Source: Anaerolineaceae bacterium UBA2260 (GTDB lineage: Bacteria; Chloroflexota; Anaerolineae; Anaerolineales; Anaerolineaceae). Taken from it: a stretch of 32,239 nt of DNA. Shown piece by piece: positions 7,612 through 15,946 of the stretch; positions within the stretch are counted from its first letter, which is position 1; each line of letters begins with the position of its first letter. The DNA lies in NCBI GenBank assembly GCA_002347485.1, contig DDXM01000045.1, forward strand, positions 1-32,239, written 5' to 3'. The notes below the pieces were generated by a model, which was not told the origin of the DNA, searched no databases, and saw nothing but the letters and a program-made list of their open reading frames with translations. A program made the translations under genes and the position numbers.

Positions 7612-7649
7612 CCTGGAGGTACGCAAGGATGTACCTCCAGGAATTTTTT
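7612..7649 (+). terminator. Rho-independent terminator after the nucleotidase gene
   Basis: CCTGGAGGTAC (7612-7622) and GTACCTCCAGG (7631-7641) form a perfect 11-bp stem with an eight-base loop. It is followed by AA and six T. Confidence 0.88.
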
Positions 7650-7684
7650 CTTGAGCGTGATGAGCATCCGCTTGGCTATTCTCT

Positions 7685-7717
7685 AAAAAACTGGAGGCCT
7701 TGCGCTTCCAGTTTTTT
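7685..7717. terminator. Bidirectional terminator between convergent genes
   Basis: AAAAAACTGGA (7685-7695) and TCCAGTTTTTT (7707-7717) form an 11-bp stem whose A and T flanks give a U-run on either strand. It can stop the lipoprotein gene ending at 7735 on the minus strand and act as a second stop for the nucleotidase transcript. Confidence 0.78.
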
Positions 7718-7734
7718 GTTCAGATTGAAATCGT

Positions 7735-8478
7735 TTATGGGTTGGTCATTTGCAGGTTGTACCAAACCTCGCCGGCAGACTGCACATCGATCTCCAGCGC
7801 GGGCGGGAATTGACCGATCAGGTTGCAGGCTGAGGTGACAGTGTTGCTTTCGCATCCATAGGCATTAGCTGCCAGGGTCCAGGTGCCACGGCTGCCCTTT
7901 GGCAGGAAGAAGTAGAACTGACCGAGCGCGTCCGTGGTGGCGGAGTCTGAGTCTGCAGGCTCACCGCCCTCAGGCGTTAACTGTAAAGTGATATGCGAAG
8001 CGGGATTGCCGTTGGGGGTGTACACGTGACCTTTCACAATCACAAACCCATCCGGGATCACCTCGGGCGCGTTGTAGAAACTGGTCTTTGCTTCCAGTAA
8101 CTCAATTTTCATCCAACCCAGCAGGTTGTTCGAGGTGGACACATAAACCCAACTCCATCCAGGCGCGCGGCCGAGCACTTCTACAATCTCTCCCTCTGGA
8201 TAGGTCCAGTAGGCTTCGTGCAGGAACCCGGGTCCGCTGCGCAGAAGTAGACCGTCGACCATCACCACCGCCTCAAAAGGCTGGTAGGGTACAGGGGTCG
8301 CGGTGGGGGCGGGGGTATCGGTGGTGGTCGGTTGCGGGGTATCCGTTGGCGGATTGGGCTCTGTGGTGATCGGCGCAGGGAAAGTAATGGTGGGTCTCGC
8401 GGGGTCCATCGCTTTGGCGCAGCCAGTGACAAAGATTAGTGATAGCAGGAACAACACCAGCAATAATTTTTTAAACAT
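7735..8478 (-). CDS. Lipoprotein with SH3-like and carboxypeptidase-regulatory-like domains
   Basis: This 247-residue protein begins with a lipoprotein signal peptide; the lipobox FVTGC ends at Cys20, which would be lipidated after cleavage. A Pro/Thr-rich spacer covers about residues 26-67. A bacterial SH3 domain follows (about 70-130: LLLRSGPG, later GWSWVYV and LLGWM), a fold that often binds peptidoglycan or other surface ligands. The C-terminal part (about 145-225, with KGHVYTPNGNPAS and TDALGQFYFFLPKG) resembles the carboxypeptidase regulatory-like beta-sandwich. It is probably an envelope-attached binding or structural protein with no enzymatic motif. AGAGGTG precedes the ATG. It is transcribed alone, divergently from the marR gene. 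Confidence 0.82.
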   Translation of the reverse strand: MFKKLLLVLFLLSLIFVTGCAKAMDPARPTITFPAPITTEPNPPTDTPQPTTTDTPAPTATPVPYQPFEAVVMVDGLLLRSGPGFLHEAYWTYPEGEIVEVLGRAPGWSWVYVSTSNNLLGWMKIELLEAKTSFYNAPEVIPDGFVIVKGHVYTPNGNPASHITLQLTPEGGEPADSDSATTDALGQFYFFLPKGSRGTWTLAANAYGCESNTVTSACNLIGQFPPALEIDVQSAGEVWYNLQMTNP

Positions 8479-8610
8479 TAAAACACCTCTTTCAAAGAAG
8501 CTGCGTATGCATCTAGATGACGATATTTTCTTTTTAATAGTTCCAATTTAATGCACTAATTCAACCCTGGCAAGGTTTTTCGTCTTGAGTGTGAGAACCC
8601 ATATTTTTCC

Positions 8611-8639
8611 TTGACAAAGCATGTCATGGGTAGTATAGT
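8611..8639 (+). promoter_or_regulatory. Promoter of the marR-ABC exporter operon (TTGACA-17-TATAGT)
   Basis: A perfect TTGACA at 8611-8616 and TATAGT at 8634-8639 are spaced by 17 bp. Transcription would start near 8646, about 22 nt before the ATG at 8668. A reading frame in phase with marR starts at a TTG inside the -35 box, which rules out that longer start. Confidence 0.82.
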
Positions 8640-8654
8640 TCGCCCTCGAACTAT
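8635..8654 (+). promoter_or_regulatory. Palindromic operator overlapping the -10 box
   Basis: ATAGTTCG (8635-8642) and CGAACTAT (8647-8654) are perfect inverted arms around a four-base CCCT. The site covers the -10 box and the transcription start, where a bound dimer would block RNA polymerase. Since the first gene downstream is a MarR-type regulator, this is most simply its own operator. Confidence 0.7.
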
Positions 8655-8667
8655 TATAAGAGGCGAG

Positions 8668-9243
8668 ATGCGAGAGAAACATTTGAACACCATGGAAGAG
8701 AAGGATCGGGAAATCCAATCCCACATCGAGCAGATGGCTCGCGGGCAGGATATCCGTGGGGTGCGAATCGCGCACAATATCCGCGTTTTGGGCAAACTGT
8801 TCGATATGGCGGTGGCGCGCTTCCCGCAATTCGGCGCGCTTTCCGGTCCACGCCTGGGGATCCTCCTGCGCCTTTACATGGAAGCGGAGCACGGCGACCC
8901 GCAGGGCGTCAACCCCAGCGCACTCGGGCGCTTCCAGGATGTGAAAAAGAACACCATCAGCGCGCTGCTCAAAAGCCTGGAGGAAGCTGGTTTGATCGAA
9001 CGCGCTCCTCATCCAACCGACGGGCGCGCATCACTGGTACGCATCACCCCAACCGGCAAGGAACTTGTGCGCTCCACGGCGCCGCTGCGTTTTCAGTATA
9101 TGACCGAGCTCACTTCCAGCTTATCCACCGCTGAAAAAGACGACTTGATCCGATTGTTGACTAAATTGCATCACTCGCTGTCTGGTCGGGTCGATTCCCA
9201 CCATTGCGGAGAGAACCACAGATCGTTACCCTCTGAGGAGTAA
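8668..9243 (+). CDS. MarR-family transcriptional regulator
   Basis: This 191-residue winged-helix protein has the MarR layout. An N-terminal dimerisation helix lies around IRVLGKLFDMAVARFPQFG. The recognition segment (NPSALGRFQDVKKNTISALLKSLEEAGLIER) and the wing with the conserved DGRASLVRITPTGKEL come next, followed by C-terminal dimerisation helices. Such proteins are dimeric repressors that release DNA on binding a small molecule, often a toxic compound. It is followed after 9 bp by the first exporter gene, the usual arrangement for a regulator controlling its own efflux pump. The start at 8668 is chosen because the promoter excludes anything earlier; the ribosome site (AGAGG) is close to the ATG. 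The C-terminus has a small His/Cys patch (HHCGENH) of unknown meaning. Confidence 0.88.
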   Translation: MREKHLNTMEEKDREIQSHIEQMARGQDIRGVRIAHNIRVLGKLFDMAVARFPQFGALSGPRLGILLRLYMEAEHGDPQGVNPSALGRFQDVKKNTISALLKSLEEAGLIERAPHPTDGRASLVRITPTGKELVRSTAPLRFQYMTELTSSLSTAEKDDLIRLLTKLHHSLSGRVDSHHCGENHRSLPSEE

Positions 9244-9252
9244 TTTGCAAGT

Positions 9253-11496
9253 ATGCTGCGAATATTTCGTTATCTAAAACCCTATACCCTTTCCATCATC
9301 GCAGTCCTGGGATTGCTTTTCGTCCAGGCAATGGGCGAGCTGGCGCTGCCCAATTACATGTCGGATATTGTCAACGTGGGCATACAACAGGGCGGCATCG
9401 AAAGCGCCGTGCCTGAAGCCATCCGCGCCACCCAGCTTGAGAAAATGGTTCTTTTCATGAGTGAAGAAGAAAAAACCGCGGTGCAGGATGCCTATGTTTT
9501 GCTGGATCCTGAGCTGGAGAATTACGCCGCGCTGACCAATAAATACCCCAACGCTGAGCCCGGTGCTGTGTTCGTCCGCAAGCCGCTCAGCGAAGAGCAG
9601 ATCAACGCGCTCAACCCGGTTGTCGGGAAAGCCCTTCTGGTGGTGTACACTCTCGAACAGGCGGCCAGCGACCCGGCGAAGGCCGCTCAGCTTGGCGAAC
9701 TAACCGGCTTCGACTTGTCGCTGCTGCCGGCTGGAACGGATATATTCACGCTGTTAAAGCAGCTGCCGCCGCAACAGTTGCAGACTATGCTGAGCGGGAT
9801 GGAAACCCAGTTTGCCGGTCTGGATAATAGCATGATCACCCAGGCAGCCGCCGCCGCGGTGCGCGCGGAGAACGACGCGCTGGGGGTGAATGCGCAGAGA
9901 CTGCAAACCAATTACATCCTGCGCATCGGCGGGTCAATGCTGCTGGTGCTGCTGGTAGTGGTTGTCAGTGTGATCATCATCAGCCTGCTCTCTTCGCGCA
10001 CAGGCGCCGGCTTCGCCCGCGACCTGCGACGCGGCCTCTTCGCCAAAGTGGAGAGTTTTTCCAAAGCGGAGTTCGAAACCTTCTCCACCGCTTCACTCAT
10101 CACCCGCTCAACCAACGATGTTACGCAAATGCAAATGGTGGTAACCATGATGATGCGCATGCTCTTCTTCGCGCCGATCATGGCAGTGGGCGCGATCATC
10201 CGCGCATTTGAAAAGAGCCCCTCCATGACCTGGATCATTGGGCTGGGTGTGGTGGTTCTGCTCGCCATGATCCTGGTCATCTTTTCAGTCTCATTACCCA
10301 AATTTCGTATCATCCAAAATTTGGTCGACCGGTTGAACCTGGTGACGCGTGAAAACCTCTCCGGTTTGATGGTCATCCGCGCCTTTAACACGCAGGAATT
10401 CGAACTCGCACGTTTCGACAAGGCCAACACCGAACTGACCAATACCATGCGTTTTGTAAGCCGCGTGATGGTGTTCGTGTTCCCATTTATGACCCTGGTG
10501 ATGAGCGGACTTTCGCTGCTCGTTATCTGGGTGGGCAGCCACCAGGTTGCCCAGTCCAGTTTGCAGGTGGGCGATATGATGGCATTTTTACAATACGCCA
10601 TGCAAGTCGTCTTTTCCTTCCTGATGATGTCGATGATGTTCATCTTCCTGCCGCGTGCGGCGGTTTCCGGTAAACGCATCGATGAGGTGCTGCGCACCGA
10701 GCCGGTGATCAGGGATCCGCAGGTGCCGAAGCCTTTCGATCCTGCATCACGAGGATTGGTCGAATTCCGTAATGTTTCGTTCCGCTACCCCAACGCGGAA
10801 GAAAATGTGCTTTGCAACATCAGTTTTACCGCCAAACCGGGTGAAACCACCGCCATCCTCGGCGGCACCGGCTCAGGTAAATCCACGCTGGTCAACCTGA
10901 TCCCGCGCTTCTTTGATGTGACGGAAGGCGCGGTGTTCGTGGATGGTCGTGATGTGCGCGAGGTGGCGCAAACCGACTTGCGCGACCGCATCGGCTACAT
11001 CCCTCAGCGCGGCGTACTTTTCTCCGGCACGGTGGAAAGCAACCTGCGTTACGCGGATGAAAATGCAACCCCTGAGGACCTGTATCGTTCGATTGAGATT
11101 GCCCAGGCGGCGGACTTTATCGCGGAGATGGAGGGCGGATTGAACGGGCTCATCTCTCAGGGCGGCACAAATGTGTCAGGAGGGCAGAAACAGCGTCTTT
11201 CAATCGCCCGCGCGCTGTTGAAAAAGCCGCCAATTTACATTTTCGATGATGCGCTTTCAGCGCTGGATTTCAAGACTGACGCAGCCCTGCGCCGCGCGTT
11301 GAACCGCACCACTGACAAGAGCAGCATGATCATTGTCACCCAGCGCGTTTCCACCATCCGCCACGCCGATCAGATCATCGTGCTGGATGAAGGGGAGATG
11401 GTGGGCAAGGGCACGCATGAGCAACTGATGGAAACCTGCGACACCTACCGTGAAATGGTCGCCTCGCAGTTGACCAGCGAGGAGGTGCTGCGATGA
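9253..11496 (+). CDS. ABC exporter half-transporter with degenerate ATP site (heterodimer subunit 1)
   Basis: This is a type IV (multidrug-type) ABC exporter subunit of 747 residues with the membrane domain first and the ATPase domain second. The ATPase has Walker A GGTGSGKST (537-545), a Q-loop YIPQRG and a proper signature VSGGQ (about 640-644). The Walker B segment reads IFDDALSALD, with Asp666 in place of the catalytic Glu, and the H-loop is TQR, with Gln697 instead of His. This is the degenerate partner of a heterodimeric exporter. Between the first (about 13-30) and second (about 230-252) membrane helices lies an extra segment of about 180 mostly hydrophilic residues; ordinary exporters have a short loop there. 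GAGGAG precedes the ATG. It is co-transcribed with the partner gene, whose ATG overlaps this stop. Confidence 0.92.
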   Translation: MLRIFRYLKPYTLSIIAVLGLLFVQAMGELALPNYMSDIVNVGIQQGGIESAVPEAIRATQLEKMVLFMSEEEKTAVQDAYVLLDPELENYAALTNKYPNAEPGAVFVRKPLSEEQINALNPVVGKALLVVYTLEQAASDPAKAAQLGELTGFDLSLLPAGTDIFTLLKQLPPQQLQTMLSGMETQFAGLDNSMITQAAAAAVRAENDALGVNAQRLQTNYILRIGGSMLLVLLVVVVSVIIISLLSSRTGAGFARDLRRGLFAKVESFSKAEFETFSTASLITRSTNDVTQMQMVVTMMMRMLFFAPIMAVGAIIRAFEKSPSMTWIIGLGVVVLLAMILVIFSVSLPKFRIIQNLVDRLNLVTRENLSGLMVIRAFNTQEFELARFDKANTELTNTMRFVSRVMVFVFPFMTLVMSGLSLLVIWVGSHQVAQSSLQVGDMMAFLQYAMQVVFSFLMMSMMFIFLPRAAVSGKRIDEVLRTEPVIRDPQVPKPFDPASRGLVEFRNVSFRYPNAEENVLCNISFTAKPGETTAILGGTGSGKSTLVNLIPRFFDVTEGAVFVDGRDVREVAQTDLRDRIGYIPQRGVLFSGTVESNLRYADENATPEDLYRSIEIAQAADFIAEMEGGLNGLISQGGTNVSGGQKQRLSIARALLKKPPIYIFDDALSALDFKTDAALRRALNRTTDKSSMIIVTQRVSTIRHADQIIVLDEGEMVGKGTHEQLMETCDTYREMVASQLTSEEVLR

Positions 11497-13379
11497 GCCA
11501 CGACACAATGACAACCAGCCGTCAGGCATCTTCCCATAATAGCCCTCCGGGCAGGGGTCCGCGCGGGGGACGTCCCGGTCTGCTGCGCGGTGGCGAAAAA
11601 GCGCGCGATTTCAAGGGCACGATGGCGAAATTGTTGCGCTATCTCAGCCCATACAAATGGCAATTCGTGGTCGTCCTGCTCTTCGCGGTGGCTTCGACCG
11701 TGTTCAACATCATCGGTCCGAAGATCCTCGGTAAAGCGACCACCAGGCTCTTTGAAGGCGCAGTTGCCATGTTGCGGGGAACCGGCACGGGCATCGATTT
11801 TGTGTATATCGGTAATATCCTGGCGCTGCTGGCGGGACTTTACATCGCCGCGACGGTCTTCAGTTTCATCCAGGGTTGGATCATGACCGATGTTTCAATG
11901 AAGATCACCTACCGCTTCCGCAAAGAAATTTCAGAGAAGATCAATCGCCTGCCGATCAGTTACTTTGACCGCACCAGCCAGGGCGAGGTGCTCTCGCGCG
12001 TGACCAACGATGTGGATACTGTCAGCCAGACCCTCAACCAAAGCCTGACGCAGATCATTACCTCGGTGATCACCATGATCGGCGTGCTGGTGATGATGTT
12101 CTCCATCAGCTGGATGATGACGCTGGCGGTGATGATCATTCTGCCCATCTCGGCGGTATTCATCGGGATCATCGTCAAGCATTCTCAAAAATACTATAAA
12201 CAGCAGCAAGAGTACCTGGGGCATGTGAACGGACACGTGGAAGAGATGTTCGGCGGCCACATTGTGGTGAAGGCGTTCAACGGCGAGAAGCGCAGCGTCG
12301 AGAAGTTCGACGGGTTGAACAACGCCCTGTACGGCTCAGCCTGGAAATCCCAGTTCATATCGGGCTTGATGATGCCGATCATGAACTTTGTGGGCAACCT
12401 GGGTTACGTCGCGGTGGCAGTGCTGGGCGGCGTGCTGGCGTTCCGCAATCTCATCACGGTGGGCGATATCCAGGCTTTCATCCAGTATGTGCGCAACTTC
12501 ACCCAGCCCATTACCCAGATCGCCAACATCTCAAACGTTTTGCAGCAGACCGCAGCGGCGTCGGAGCGCGTGTTCGAATTTCTCGCAGAAGTTGAAGAGT
12601 CGCCGGACACCTCCAACCCGGTCGAGGTCGCCAGCGTTCAGGGACATGTGGAATTCCGCAATGTGCACTTTGGCTATATCCCTGAAAAGACCATCATCAA
12701 CAATTTCTCGGCGGAGATCCAACCCGGGCAGAAGATCGCCATCGTTGGCCCCACCGGAGCGGGCAAAACCACCATGGTCAAGCTGCTGATGCGTTATTAC
12801 GATATCCAGAGCGGCGCCATCCTGGTGGATGGACATGATATCCGTGACTTCACCCGCGACGGTCTGCGTGACAGGTTCGGCATGGTGCTGCAGGACTCCT
12901 GGCTCTACAACGCGACCATCATGGAAAATATCCGCTATGGCAAGTTGGACGCCACAGACGAGGAGGTCTACCAGGCTGCCCGCGTCGCCAATGTGGATCA
13001 TTTTATCCGCACCATGCCCGAGGGTTACAACATGGTGCTGGATGAGGAAACCTCCAATATCTCCCAGGGACAGAAGCAGCTGCTCACCATCGCTCGCGCG
13101 GTGCTTTCCCAGCCCGATATCCTTATCCTGGATGAAGCCACCTCATCGGTCGATACCCGCACTGAGGTGCTCATCCAGAAGGCGATGGACAACCTGATGC
13201 AGGATCGCACGTCCTTCATCATCGCGCACCGCCTTTCCACCATCCGCAACGCTGACCGCATCCTGGTGATGGATAAAGGCGATATCGTGGAGCAGGGTAC
13301 GCACGAAGACTTGTTAAAGAAGAATGGCTTCTACGCCTCGCTCTACAACAGTCAGTTCGAGGAAGCGGGTATCTACTAA
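11493..13379 (+). CDS. ABC exporter half-transporter with catalytic ATP site (heterodimer subunit 2)
   Basis: This 628-residue exporter subunit has a basic, Gly/Arg-rich N-terminus, six membrane helices (about 45-340) and a C-terminal ATPase. The Walker A is GPTGAGKTT (419-427), and Walker B ends in LDEATSS with catalytic Glu548. The H-loop is AHR with His579. Its signature is ISQGQ (523-527) rather than LSGGQ. In a heterodimer this imperfect signature would face the degenerate Walker site of the upstream subunit, while this catalytic site would face that subunit's good VSGGQ. The two genes thus encode one canonical and one degenerate ATP site, as in BmrCD or TM287/288. The start overlaps the previous stop by 4 bp (ATGA), with GAGGAGGTG upstream, so translation is probably coupled. 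Likely role: drug or lipid export under MarR control. Confidence 0.93.
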   Translation: MSHDTMTTSRQASSHNSPPGRGPRGGRPGLLRGGEKARDFKGTMAKLLRYLSPYKWQFVVVLLFAVASTVFNIIGPKILGKATTRLFEGAVAMLRGTGTGIDFVYIGNILALLAGLYIAATVFSFIQGWIMTDVSMKITYRFRKEISEKINRLPISYFDRTSQGEVLSRVTNDVDTVSQTLNQSLTQIITSVITMIGVLVMMFSISWMMTLAVMIILPISAVFIGIIVKHSQKYYKQQQEYLGHVNGHVEEMFGGHIVVKAFNGEKRSVEKFDGLNNALYGSAWKSQFISGLMMPIMNFVGNLGYVAVAVLGGVLAFRNLITVGDIQAFIQYVRNFTQPITQIANISNVLQQTAAASERVFEFLAEVEESPDTSNPVEVASVQGHVEFRNVHFGYIPEKTIINNFSAEIQPGQKIAIVGPTGAGKTTMVKLLMRYYDIQSGAILVDGHDIRDFTRDGLRDRFGMVLQDSWLYNATIMENIRYGKLDATDEEVYQAARVANVDHFIRTMPEGYNMVLDEETSNISQGQKQLLTIARAVLSQPDILILDEATSSVDTRTEVLIQKAMDNLMQDRTSFIIAHRLSTIRNADRILVMDKGDIVEQGTHEDLLKKNGFYASLYNSQFEEAGIY

Positions 13380-13392
13380 CTTTCGCAATCCG

Positions 13393-13428
13393 ACCAGACC
13401 CCCTGGAAATCAAGGGGGTCTGGTTTTT
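13393..13428 (+). terminator. Rho-independent terminator after the exporter operon
   Basis: CCAGACCCCCT (13394-13404) and AGGGGGTCTGG (13413-13423) form a perfect 11-bp GC-rich stem with an eight-base loop, extended by an A-T pair. It is followed by five T at 13424-13428. Confidence 0.92.
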
Positions 13429-13445
13429 ACACGCGCAAAAGACAA

Positions 13446-13475
13446 TTATCACAACCCTCCAACTTGTGGCATAAT
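13446..13475 (+). promoter_or_regulatory. Promoter of the wecC-wecB-glycosyltransferase operon
   Basis: CATAAT at 13470-13475 is preceded by TGTGG; TTATCA at 13446-13451 gives an 18-bp spacer. The predicted start near 13482 leaves a short leader containing AAAGGA before the ATG at 13506. Confidence 0.5.
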
Positions 13476-13505
13476 CGTAAAATACCATCAGTAAAAAGGA
13501 TCATT

Positions 13506-14792
13506 ATGGAATTCCACCATATTTGCGTCATTGGTTTAGGTTATATCGGCTTACCCACCTCCAGCATGTTCGCCAGCAAGGGCATCCGCGTGACCGGGGT
13601 GGATAATAACGCTCACGTGATCGACAGCCTACGCCAGGGCAAGGTGCACATCTTTGAACCAGGCCTTAACGAAGTGGCGCAGCAAGCGCTCAAAAATGGC
13701 ACCCTGCAGGTTTCAGCACAGCCCGTTGAAGCCGACGCTTTCATCATCGCTGTCCCTACGCCTTTCTATGATGACAAAAAAGCGGATCTTAGCTACGTGC
13801 GTTCTGCGGCAGAAGGGATCGTCCCGGTCTTGCGGCCGGGTAACCTGGTGGTGCTCGAATCCACCTCTCCCCCGCTCACCACGCGCGAAGTCGTGCAGCC
13901 GATCCTCGAGCGGTCGGGGTTGAAAGCCGGTGTAGATTTTCTGCTCGCTTATTCACCCGAGCGCGTCCTGCCGGGTAGGATCCTGCAGGAGCTGGTGGAA
14001 AACGCGCGCGTCATCGGTGGAATTGACGATGCTTCGGCTCTCGCCGGGTGTAACCTTTACCGCGTGATCGTGAAGGGGGAAATTGTGTTGACGGATGCCA
14101 CGACTGCTGAAATGGTCAAGCTGATGGAGAACACTTACCGGGATGTGAATATCGCCATCGCCATGGAGTTCTCGCGCCTCGCCGACCGCTTCGGCGTGGA
14201 CGTTTGGGAAGCCATTGCCATCGCCAACCGCCACCCGCGCGTGAAGATCCTGAGCCCGGGCCCGGGCGTAGGCGGACATTGCATCAGCGTCGATCCCTGG
14301 TTCCTGGTAGAAAAAGCGCCTGATATTACCCAGCTCATCCAGACCGCCCGTGTGGTCAATGACAGCCAGCCGGAATTCGTGCTACAGATCATCAAACGTC
14401 TCTTGCCCGATCTGCGCGGGAAAAGGGTCGCCGCGCTTGGGCTGGCGTTCAAGCCTGACGTGGATGACCTGCGCGAAAGCCCCGCCGTCGAGGTGGTGCA
14501 CCTGCTGGCGAAAGCCGGCGCAGTGGTGACTGCCTGCGAACCTTTCCGCCCCGACTTTTCGATCGAAGGCGTGAGTGTGACCGGCTCACTCGCGGACGCG
14601 CTGCGGGATGCGGAATTCATTGTTCTCCTGGTTGGGCATGCGCAGTTCAAGGCGCTCTACCCAACCGAGGTAGCTGGCATGACCAGCGCGCGTTTGGTGC
14701 TGGACCTGGTAAACGGATTCCCACGGGAAGCGTGGGAGAACGCCGGCTTTACCCTTGAACGATTGGGCGACAGGAAGAATTCGAGTTTATGA
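13506..14792 (+). CDS. wecC: UDP-N-acetyl-D-mannosamine dehydrogenase
   Basis: This 428-residue protein belongs to the UDP-glucose/GDP-mannose dehydrogenase family. It has the NAD-binding GLGYIGLP at 10-17, the conserved AEMVKLMENTYRDVNIA helix with Lys205, and the catalytic Cys259 in GPGVGGHCISVDPWF. The C-terminal UDP-binding domain contains GLAFKPDVDDLRESPA. The four-electron oxidation of UDP-ManNAc to UDP-ManNAc uronic acid is the most likely reaction, because the next gene encodes the epimerase that makes UDP-ManNAc. The ATG at 13506 follows AAAGGA; a GTG frame start at 13464 lies within the promoter and is rejected. Its stop overlaps the next start by 4 bp. A related UDP-sugar dehydrogenase specificity cannot be fully excluded. 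Confidence 0.88.
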   Translation: MEFHHICVIGLGYIGLPTSSMFASKGIRVTGVDNNAHVIDSLRQGKVHIFEPGLNEVAQQALKNGTLQVSAQPVEADAFIIAVPTPFYDDKKADLSYVRSAAEGIVPVLRPGNLVVLESTSPPLTTREVVQPILERSGLKAGVDFLLAYSPERVLPGRILQELVENARVIGGIDDASALAGCNLYRVIVKGEIVLTDATTAEMVKLMENTYRDVNIAIAMEFSRLADRFGVDVWEAIAIANRHPRVKILSPGPGVGGHCISVDPWFLVEKAPDITQLIQTARVVNDSQPEFVLQIIKRLLPDLRGKRVAALGLAFKPDVDDLRESPAVEVVHLLAKAGAVVTACEPFRPDFSIEGVSVTGSLADALRDAEFIVLLVGHAQFKALYPTEVAGMTSARLVLDLVNGFPREAWENAGFTLERLGDRKNSSL

Positions 14793-15934
14793 AACCCCTG
14801 CGCGTACTTTCGATCTTTGGCACGCGACCCGAAGCGGTGAAAATGGCGCCGGTGGTGCAGGCGTTGCAGGTAAACCCGGCCATCGATTCGAAGGTTTGCG
14901 CTACCGCCCAGCACCGCGAGATGCTCGACCAGGTGCTTGATCTATTTGCCATCAAACCGGACCACGATCTTAACCTCATGCGGCATGACCAGACGCTGGC
15001 AGGTTTGACCGCGGAGATCTTTATCCACCTCGACCCGGTGCTCGCCCAGGAACAGCCGGATTGGGTGCTTGTACAGGGGGATACCACCACCGTGATGGCA
15101 GCATCGCTGGCGGCGTTTTACCGCGGCATCCACGTCGGGCATATCGAGGCGGGTCTGCGCACCGGCGATAAGCGCCAGCCTTTCCCCGAGGAGATCAACC
15201 GGCGCGTGACCAGCGTGGTGGCTGACTTGCATTTCGCGCCGACAGAATTCAGCCGCGCCAACTTGCTGCGCGAAGGCATTTCCGATGCTCAGATCGTGGT
15301 CACCGGCAACACGGTCATCGACGCGCTGCAGAAGATCGCTGGGGCACCAGCTCCGGCGCGGGTGACGGACTGGCTGCGCGAGTGGGGCATCGGTGTTGAT
15401 GGTAAAAAACTCATCCTGCTAACCGCCCACCGGCGCGAGAATTTCGGCGCTCCCATTCGGCAGATTTGTGAAGCGATCAAGTCCCTCAGCGGTAAATACG
15501 GCGATCATCTGCATTTTGTCTATCCGGTCCACCTCAACCCCAATATCCAGCAGCCTGTGCATGAACTACTTGAAGGCATAGAGAGTATCAGCCTGATTGA
15601 ACCGGTGGATTACCTTACACTGATCCACCTGATGAAGAACGCCCACCTGGTGCTCACCGATTCCGGCGGCATCCAGGAAGAGGCTTCGGGATTAGGCAAA
15701 CCGACGCTGGTTCTGCGTGAGGTGACCGAAAGACCTGAGGGTGTGCAGGCCGGGGTGCTGAAGCTGGTTGGCTCTAACCCGGATGTGATCGTACGCGAAA
15801 CCTCCCTCCTCCTGGAGGACCCGGCGGCTTACGCGCGTATGTCCCGGGCATCCGGCGTCTTTGGTGACGGCAATGCCGCCGCCAGGATCGTTAAAGCGCT
15901 GCTGGATTTTCCTGTCCCGGTTGTGAAGGTTTAG
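14789..15934 (+). CDS. wecB: UDP-N-acetylglucosamine 2-epimerase (non-hydrolysing)
   Basis: This 381-residue enzyme has the standard two-domain GT-B-like fold. Its motifs are FGTRPEAVKMAPV at the N-terminus, QHREMLDQ, VQGDTTTVMA, the HIEAGLRTGDKRQPFPEEINRR segment, TAHRRENFG in the middle, and DSGGIQEEA then ERPEG near the C-terminus. It interconverts UDP-GlcNAc and UDP-ManNAc, the substrate for the dehydrogenase encoded just upstream. Length matches the family (about 370-390). The ATG overlaps the preceding stop (ATGA), implying translational coupling. Together with the dehydrogenase it should supply UDP-ManNAcA for a cell-surface polysaccharide or glycoprotein. Confidence 0.93.
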   Translation: MKPLRVLSIFGTRPEAVKMAPVVQALQVNPAIDSKVCATAQHREMLDQVLDLFAIKPDHDLNLMRHDQTLAGLTAEIFIHLDPVLAQEQPDWVLVQGDTTTVMAASLAAFYRGIHVGHIEAGLRTGDKRQPFPEEINRRVTSVVADLHFAPTEFSRANLLREGISDAQIVVTGNTVIDALQKIAGAPAPARVTDWLREWGIGVDGKKLILLTAHRRENFGAPIRQICEAIKSLSGKYGDHLHFVYPVHLNPNIQQPVHELLEGIESISLIEPVDYLTLIHLMKNAHLVLTDSGGIQEEASGLGKPTLVLREVTERPEGVQAGVLKLVGSNPDVIVRETSLLLEDPAAYARMSRASGVFGDGNAAARIVKALLDFPVPVVKV

Positions 15935-15946
15935 GCGGTCAACCTC

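Noticed and set aside
8611..8667. Longer MarR start at TTG 8611
   Set aside because: That TTG is part of the TTGACA -35 box, so it cannot be in the mRNA.
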